From: Nitrospinota bacterium
GTDB lineage: Bacteria > Nitrospinota_A > UBA7883 > JACRLM01
Direction of reading: 5' to 3'
Assembly: GCA_015231995.1 (NCBI GenBank)
Contig: JADGAO010000110.1
Coordinates: forward strand, 1-10,148
Length of the DNA stretch: 10,148 nucleotides
Both the position numbers and the translations under genes were made by a program. Within the stretch, counting starts at the first letter, position 1. Each line of letters opens with the position of its first letter. The notes under the pieces were generated by a model, which was not told where the DNA came from, made no database searches, and was given only the letters and a program-made list of their open reading frames with translations. Positions 7,001 through 10,148 of the stretch are shown here, in pieces.

Positions 7001-8330
7001 TCTGGAAAACGTGGACGCCGTCAAGTTCGCCATAGCGACCGACAAGCCATTCCATCCACCCGTTAACGGCGATGGAATTCACGAGGCTGAAACTATGGAA
7101 TGCGGCGCGCCGACCGAAGTTCAGGATGCGAGGGAGAGGATTTTGTACCTTCCCTACATGTGCGACCACGGATACATCATGGCCGCCGCTCTTCGCAATT
7201 CCGGGTTCAAGGCGGAAGTTTTGCCGATGTCCGATCAGGAGTCGCTCGACATCGGGCTTAAACATTCGTCCGGGAAGGAGTGTATCCCCTTCGCTATCAC
7301 CACGGGCGACATGATAAAAAAGACGAGAGAGCAGGGTTTTGATCCCGGCAAATCGGCGTTTTTCATGCCCACCACCAATGGCCCGTGCCGGTTCGGCCAG
7401 TATCAGAGCGTTCAGAAACTGTTCCTGAGAGATCAGGGAATGGCCGACACCCCGATTATGTCCCCGGACTCCGACAACGGATACAAGGAAGGCGAAGGGC
7501 TGGGGATGAAGTTCCGCCGGACGGCGTGGCGTGGCGTGGTGTTGGTGGATATACTGCAGAAGCTCCTGCACGAGACACGCCCCTATGAAGTGAACAAAGG
7601 ACAGACCGATAAGGTTTACAGGGAATGTCTCGACAAAACCGTGGAGCTTGCCGAGCGCGACAGTTCGCTTCTTTTCGGTTACGCCAGCCAGATACGCGAC
7701 AAGTTCCGCGCCATACCCAAAAAAGGCGACCGAAGGCCGATTATAGGCGTGATCGGCGAGATTTATATGCGGAGCCACAGCTTCGGAAACAGGGATATTA
7801 TAAGGAAGATAGAGGCCCTCGGCGGCGAGGCCTGGCTTGCCCCGATAGGCGAGTGGATACTCTATTGCACCAACAGACACATAGCCAACTCGTGGAAAGA
7901 TAAAAAATATCTTGACCTGCTGAAAGGATATATGCAGGATAAGATTCAGAAGATGGATGAGCGGCGGTTGTACGAACCGTTCCACGACACGCTCGTGAAC
8001 GGTGAGGATGCAGTGACCGCCCAGATACTCAAGAACGCGGCTCCGTATATGAGCGATACGTTCGAAGGAGAGGCTATCTTGAGTATTGGTAAAGCAGTGG
8101 AGTTTGCCGAAAGAGGGTTGTCTGGCGTCATAAACATAATGCCTTTTTCATGTATGCCTGGAACGATCGTCGCGGCGCTTTCCCGGAAAGTGCGTGAAGA
8201 CCTTAACAACATTCCATGGCTTAACCTGGATTATGACGGAGTGGAAGACTCAGGCTCGCAGACCCGTATTGAGGCGTTTATGTATCAGGCAGAGCAATAC
8301 CGTGTTCAGACATCAGGTTCAACCGTTTAA
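4038..8330 (+). CDS. Giant fused acyl-CoA dehydratase activase/dehydratase-like iron-sulfur protein
   Basis: This 1430-residue protein belongs to the BcrA/BadF/HgdC ATPase plus DUF2229 family. ASKHA domain 1 spans ~10-268 (phosphate loop LDIGSVSVKG 13-22, GGEDSK 109-114) and domain 2 ~324-580 (IDIGSLSTN 328-336, GGQDSK 426-431). Each keeps the cluster cysteines of activases: C136/C176 and C449/C489. A linker carries C610, C613, C617 and C636. Two dehydratase-like halves follow, ~679-1000 (DUF2229) and ~1033-1415, which align with each other and carry C730/C772/C945 and C1082/C1117/C1372. The family couples ATP hydrolysis to injection of very low-potential electrons into an iron-sulfur acceptor. 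The substrate here is unknown, and a radical dehydratase or double-cubane-type reductase are both possible. The ATG at 4038 follows GGAGA (4030-4034). The downstream ferredoxin is the likely donor. The protein is cytoplasmic and has no signal peptide. Confidence 0.93.
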   Translation: MKASDKESVFLGLDIGSVSVKGAVIGPDNRIIETFYKRTHGQPIQTVISVLSDLVSTANGSTIACLGVTGTAGELIASLTGGLFTNEVIAQAKAVTVMYPHVRTLIEMGGEDSKLLMFKEENGATVLEDFSMNNLCAAGTGSFLDQQANRMGYSIAEEFGRMALKSKHPPRIAGRCSVFAKSDMIHLQQVGTPDYEIIAGLCYAVARSFKGNVGRGKDFKKPVAFFGGVAANEGVVKAMADELEMGIEDLFIPKEHAITGAIGSALVARESVTSYTFPGLDALSNYQGSKTSIRGSMTPLTGEKNDESYVTGIRKIEADRKTSCYIGIDIGSLSTNVVAIDENLNVIARRYLRTQSRPIQAVTRGLLEIGEELGDKVNVLGVGTTGSGRYMIGDFVGADIVRNEITAQATAAIHFVPDVDTIFEIGGQDSKYVAVESGAVVDFEMNKVCAAGTGSFIEEQAEKLDLNIEKEFANTAFKAQAPGKFGDRCTVFMETDLVSNQQKGMGKEDLAAGLAYSIVSNYLNRVVGDRRIGNKVLFQGGVAWNKAVIAAFESVTGKKITVPPHHDVTGAIGSAIIARKWHEKAGHDAPSRFKGFDLRERKYKVTAFECKACENVCNVSRVKFEGESAHHYGARCELFEGDKKKKKEISLPDLFSERDEMVFGHYLHQKKLEKEPGKPVIGIPRSLYTYEHFPFWRTFWETMGFKIVLSGKTNQTVIRNSMQSVKAETCFPVKIVHGHVTDLIERGADYVFLPSTITVNVKQHGFNNSHTCPMVQAMPYIIKSAMDLSQHEVELLEPSVHFQRGINFVAKELTQYFKPRLNLPFKKVREAVEAAHKAQEDFTASIKKRGEEVIAQLRARGERPVLIISRAYNGCDSGINMDLPRKLKDMGKVAIPMDFLNLPEDKVAQTNPDMYWRSGQKMMAAANAVRNDPGLDAIYLTNFKCGPDSFIQYHLREMLGGKPCLTLEIDEHSADAGAITRCEAFFDSLENVDAVKFAIATDKPFHPPVNGDGIHEAETMECGAPTEVQDARERILYLPYMCDHGYIMAAALRNSGFKAEVLPMSDQESLDIGLKHSSGKECIPFAITTGDMIKKTREQGFDPGKSAFFMPTTNGPCRFGQYQSVQKLFLRDQGMADTPIMSPDSDNGYKEGEGLGMKFRRTAWRGVVLVDILQKLLHETRPYEVNKGQTDKVYRECLDKTVELAERDSSLLFGYASQIRDKFRAIPKKGDRRPIIGVIGEIYMRSHSFGNRDIIRKIEALGGEAWLAPIGEWILYCTNRHIANSWKDKKYLDLLKGYMQDKIQKMDERRLYEPFHDTLVNGEDAVTAQILKNAAPYMSDTFEGEAILSIGKAVEFAERGLSGVINIMPFSCMPGTIVAALSRKVREDLNNIPWLNLDYDGVEDSGSQTRIEAFMYQAEQYRVQTSGSTV

Positions 8331-8354
8331 GCACTTTTATTTGGAGAAGAGTCA

Positions 8355-8603
8355 ATGGCTTTGATTATCAATGAGGAATGCGTTAACTGTGGCGTTTGTG
8401 AACCCGAATGCCCAAACGAGGCGATTTCAGAGGGTGAGGACATATATGTCATCAACCCCGCCAAGTGTACAGAGTGCGTCGGGGCTTACGACGACCCTCA
8501 GTGCGTTGACGTATGTCCGGTGGACTGCATAGTCCCGGACCCGGATCACCATGAGTCGCCCGAAGAGCTCAAAGCGAAATACGAGCAACTTCACGGCAAA
8601 TAA
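8355..8603 (+). CDS. 2[4Fe-4S] ferredoxin, Allochromatium/YfhL type
   Basis: This is an 82-residue cytoplasmic electron carrier. The first cluster motif is C9-x2-C12-x2-C15-x3-C19-P. The second is C38-x2-C41-x8-C50-x3-C54-P, whose eight-residue spacer is typical of the Allochromatium-type (long-insert) family, as is the charged C-terminal extension (~62-82). C58 is an extra cysteine. Members of this family have unusually low and unequal cluster potentials. The gene starts 24 bases after the large fusion gene, behind GGAGAAGAG (8343-8351), and is clearly co-transcribed with it. I infer that it feeds electrons to the ATP-driven activase domains encoded upstream. Confidence 0.95.
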   Translation: MALIINEECVNCGVCEPECPNEAISEGEDIYVINPAKCTECVGAYDDPQCVDVCPVDCIVPDPDHHESPEELKAKYEQLHGK

Positions 8604-8615
8604 TCTAGCGATCTG

Positions 8616-8658
8616 GCTGGCTACGGCTCCATCCGTCCGGGTGGGGCCGTGGCTGGTT
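8616..8658 (+). terminator. Long GC-rich hairpin after the ferredoxin gene
   Basis: GCTACGGCTCCA (8620-8631) pairs fully, with two G-U wobbles, with TGGGGCCGTGGC (8642-8653) across a 10-base loop. A few further weak pairs extend the stem on both sides. It begins shortly after the ferredoxin stop codon, which fits an operon-end structure. No T-run follows, so intrinsic termination is doubtful; transcript-end protection or partial attenuation before the next small gene are alternatives. Confidence 0.4.
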
Positions 8659-8728
8659 CGCCCTTCGCCGGATTGTTGTCAAGTCCTGCCCGCCAATGTC
8701 CGATAAATTGTCAGGAAGGATGGCGGAA

Positions 8729-8968
8729 ATGGATATATCGTTAATTGACCCTCTCTTAAAGTTAGTCATAACTCTGGAATTCGCTTACCTTGCCGTGGCT
8801 GGGCTTACAGTCGCCGTTCACCTGGTTATGATGGACGCCCAAATACGACATACATCCATGAAACAGCACGAAATGATCCGGGCGGTAAAAGAAGGTTTGG
8901 AAGCTCGAATAGCCGAAAAGGAACAGAAAAAGCTAAACTTGCTGAAATCTATTATGGAATCCGCGTAG
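8729..8968 (+). CDS. Small single-helix membrane protein, function unknown
   Basis: I do not recognise a family. From the preferred start the product has 79 residues: a short polar N-terminus, one hydrophobic segment (~11-34) ending in methionines, then a highly charged helix (~44-76) rich in Lys, Glu and Arg that may form a coiled coil. I chose the ATG at 8729 because AGGAAGG (8713-8719) lies 9 bases upstream. An in-frame ATG at 8696 would add 11 residues but has no ribosome site, and the ATG at 8720 is too close to the same site. The reading frame matches the neighbouring genes in base use. The gene lies 125 bases after the ferredoxin and could be read through from that operon or be independent. 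Confidence 0.6.
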   Translation: MDISLIDPLLKLVITLEFAYLAVAGLTVAVHLVMMDAQIRHTSMKQHEMIRAVKEGLEARIAEKEQKKLNLLKSIMESA

Positions 8969-9036
8969 TTGGTTGTTGAAAAAACCCTCGGCTCTTAACC
9001 TTGGCATGGAGACTTTTGCATAAGCGTGTAATAGAA

Positions 9037-9123
9037 GCTCGGCGGGGTGTTCTTCGCCCCGTCGCCCCGCTTATCAAAGAAACTGCATTAGGAATCCGAG
9101 GTAAAGAACACCTTGGACAGCAA
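9037..9123. repeat. Dispersed foldback element, copy B
   Basis: This is the second copy of the element at 2489-2567, with the same ends (GCTCG and GGACAGCAA) and the same paired arms: CGGGGTGTTCTTCGCC (9043-9058) against GGTAAAGAACACC (9100-9112). The left arm also has its own small stem, CGGGG/CCCCG. As in copy A, it sits beside GTCATTCTGAGC repeats, here on its right side. The sequence before it (8969-9036) holds no gene that I can support. Confidence 0.65.
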
Positions 9124-9131
9124 ATAGTATA

Positions 9132-9221
9132 GTCATTCTGAGCGCCAGCATTGTCATTCTGAACGAAGCGTAGCGAAGTGAAGAATCTATCTAAAGAACA
9201 ATTTGTTCACCTCAGGATGAC
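9132..9221. repeat. Interspersed GTCATTCTGA repeat cluster
   Basis: Two rightward copies start at 9132 and 9153 (GTCATTCTGAGC and GTCATTCTGAAC). The second continues through GAAGAATCTATC (9181-9192). A leftward end CTCAGGATGAC closes the cluster at 9211-9221. Between them GAACA and TGTTC (9196-9208) form a small hairpin. The opposed ends GTCATTCTGA and CTCAGGATGAC can pair over most of their length, giving the same fold-back arrangement as at 2300-2386 and 10079-10148. Confidence 0.75.
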
Positions 9222-9254
9222 AATGGTCGTTCTTCGAAGGATATGAAACGATGC

Positions 9255-9283
9255 TTGAGGTTGATCGTGAAACGCTTAATAAT
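9255..9283 (+). promoter_or_regulatory. Candidate sigma-70 promoter for the DUF192 gene
   Basis: TTGAGG (9255-9260) and AATAAT (9278-9283) are separated by 17 bases and match the consensus at four and five of six positions. Initiation would fall about 7-10 bases beyond, almost at the ATG at 9293, which has no visible ribosome site and is preceded directly by an in-frame stop. A nearly leaderless transcript is therefore possible. Confidence 0.3.
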
Positions 9284-9292
9284 CTTTATTAA

Positions 9293-9733
9293 ATGAAACC
9301 TGTTACTGTATTGATAATCTTGCTGTTATTATTAACGGCCATTCCAATCCCTTCCTTTGCCGAAACAGTCCGTATTATCGGCCCCACACCAATACCTCAA
9401 GTTAACGTGGAGGTTGCGGATACCCCTTCGAAGGCCGAACGCGGGCTTATGTTTCGCAAGAAACTGGATGACGGAACAGGGATGTGGTTTATTTTCAGCG
9501 ACGACGCCGAGCGGGTGTTCTGGATGAAAAACGTCTCATTTCCGTTGGATATGATATTTATAGATAAAAATTTCTCGATACGCAGAATAGTTAAGATGGT
9601 TCCCCCTTGTATCCAGGAGCCATGTCCGCGATACTACTCGGAGGCGCCGGTTCGCTATGTGCTGGAAGTTCCGGGCGGATACTGCGAAAGGAAAGGCGTG
9701 AAAAAAGGGCAGAAAGTGGAGTACGTGAAATGA
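9293..9733 (+). CDS. Exported DUF192 family protein
   Basis: This 146-residue protein starts with a Sec signal peptide: a Lys at 2, a hydrophobic core of leucines (~5-19), and a likely cleavage site after SFA (21-23). The mature part is one DUF192 domain with the family signatures GLMFRK (51-56), GMWFIFSD (63-70), FWMKN (76-80), PLDMIFID (84-91) and VLEVPGG (123-129). Length and order are normal for the family, whose biochemical role is not established. Three cysteines (C106, C111, C131) lie in the mature, presumably periplasmic part. The ATG at 9293 is the first in-frame start after a TAA, and no clear ribosome site precedes it. The 3' end overlaps the next gene by four bases (ATGA), so the two are translated together. 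Confidence 0.9.
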   Translation: MKPVTVLIILLLLLTAIPIPSFAETVRIIGPTPIPQVNVEVADTPSKAERGLMFRKKLDDGTGMWFIFSDDAERVFWMKNVSFPLDMIFIDKNFSIRRIVKMVPPCIQEPCPRYYSEAPVRYVLEVPGGYCERKGVKKGQKVEYVK

Positions 9734-10011
9734 AGTTTGCCGCAGTTGTAATGGTTATGCTCATGTTAGGATCGTGCGCCACGGCTTCTATCAATCTGGA
9801 CGAACCTACCGCGATAACCTCCGATAAGGTCTCCCGCATCAAAAAGAACGTCACCACAAGGGAAGAGCTTAAGACGATGTTCGGGGAGCCGGAGGTAAAA
9901 ATCCCGTTTCCAGAGGGATCTGCATATTTTTATAAAGACTCCAGCCTTCGCTCGATTTGGGCGCGGTTCAACGAAGATTGGACCGTGACCGATTTTGAGG
10001 TGTCTCAATAA
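9730..10011 (+). CDS. Small lipoprotein with a BamE/SmpA-like domain
   Basis: This 93-residue product begins with a short lipoprotein signal (hydrophobic 3-13) and a lipobox LGSC with the acylated cysteine at C16. The following residues carry no Asp at +2, so outer-membrane sorting is plausible. The segment VSRIKKNVTTREELKTMFGEPE (in two parts, 34-45 and 46-55) resembles the BamE/SmpA/OmlA pattern of a threonine-started helix ending in G-x-P, followed by beta strands with aromatic residues (Y67, F68, W77, W84). I chose the ATG at 9730 because it has GGAG (9718-9721) 8 bases upstream and overlaps the preceding stop as ATGA; a longer frame from 9607 would bury the lipoprotein signal. True BamE is one option, but small paralogues of unknown role are common. 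Confidence 0.8.
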   Translation: MKFAAVVMVMLMLGSCATASINLDEPTAITSDKVSRIKKNVTTREELKTMFGEPEVKIPFPEGSAYFYKDSSLRSIWARFNEDWTVTDFEVSQ

Positions 10012-10031
10012 TCAAGACCTTTAACCTTACC

Positions 10032-10053
10032 CCTCCTTACTAAGGAGGCCTTT
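10032..10053 (+). terminator. Short palindromic hairpin after the lipoprotein gene
   Basis: CCTCCTT (10032-10038) pairs with AAGGAGG (10042-10048) across a 3-base loop, followed by CC and only three T residues, 20 bases after the stop codon. The position suits a terminator but the T-run is poor. I recall this CCCTCCTTA/TAAGGAGG palindrome as an interspersed repeat too, so it may be one more mobile repeat. Confidence 0.4.
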
Positions 10054-10078
10054 GCATACCAAGCAATTTCCATATTTT

Positions 10079-10148
10079 GTCATCCTGAGGGAGTCTGGCG
10101 ACCGAAGGATCAAATAAAAACAGATTCTTCGCTGGCGCTCAGAATGAC
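10079..10148. repeat. Inverted repeat pair at the window end
   Basis: A rightward copy GTCATCCTGAGG...GAAGGATC (10079-10111) faces a leftward copy GATTCTTCG...CTCAGAATGAC (10123-10148), with an A-rich spacer of 11 bases. The outer ends and inner ends can both pair, giving a long interrupted stem. The cluster may continue past the window edge. Confidence 0.75.

Noticed and set aside
4092..7985. A 1297-codon open frame on the minus strand opposite the giant fusion gene
   Set aside because: Its codons are the exact reverse complements of the sense codons, so it stays open only because TTA, CTA and TCA are absent from the sense gene over that span. The translation has no recognisable domain, while the + strand has clear motifs throughout.
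9607..9729. Longer N-terminal extension of the final lipoprotein gene
   Set aside because: The extension overlaps the DUF192 gene in another frame and would place the lipoprotein signal in the interior. The ATG at 9730 has a good ribosome site and an ATGA overlap.

Overview
This window looks like chromosomal DNA from a Gram-negative, probably anaerobic or facultative bacterium. Every gene I can support lies on the + strand. The Gram-negative call rests on a predicted outer-membrane-type lipoprotein with a BamE-like domain and on a secreted DUF192 protein. The anaerobic call rests on a 1430-residue iron-sulfur enzyme of the 2-hydroxyacyl-CoA dehydratase/activase superfamily followed directly by a 2[4Fe-4S] ferredoxin. 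Gene style and the dense families of interspersed palindromic repeats recall Desulfobacterota/Nitrospirota-like lineages, but I cannot fix the phylum by reading. Codon use is GC-rich, and TTA, CTA and TCA codons are very rare.

Layout. 1-111: inverted-type interspersed repeats. 167-2170: KimA-like potassium uptake permease. 2218-2567: repeat cluster (inverted and direct copies, a perfect palindrome, three tandem 40-bp units, then a foldback element). 2679-3731: regulatory-looking protein with two cyclic-nucleotide-binding-like domains and a rhodanese domain. 3764-3994: gene-free stretch with several hairpins and a 25-bp inverted repeat. 4038-8330 and 8355-8603: two-gene operon of the giant activase/dehydratase-like fusion and its ferredoxin. 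8729-8968: small one-helix membrane protein. 9037-9221: second foldback element and more repeats. 9293-9733 and 9730-10011: translationally coupled exported DUF192 protein and small BamE-like lipoprotein. 10079-10148: another inverted repeat pair, running off the window.

How the genes fit together. The centrepiece is the 4038-8603 operon. Its large protein appears to contain, in one chain, two ASKHA ATPase/activase domains (each with the two cysteines that would hold half of a bridging [4Fe-4S] cluster), a cysteine-rich linker, and two homologous dehydratase-like halves with three aligned cysteines each. That is the parts list for an ATP-driven low-potential electron injector plus its acceptor, and the ferredoxin is the natural electron donor. 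The substrate is unknown. The other genes (K+ uptake, signal-responsive rhodanese, envelope proteins) show no clear functional link to it. The interspersed repeats lie at the edges of transcription units and not inside the operons.
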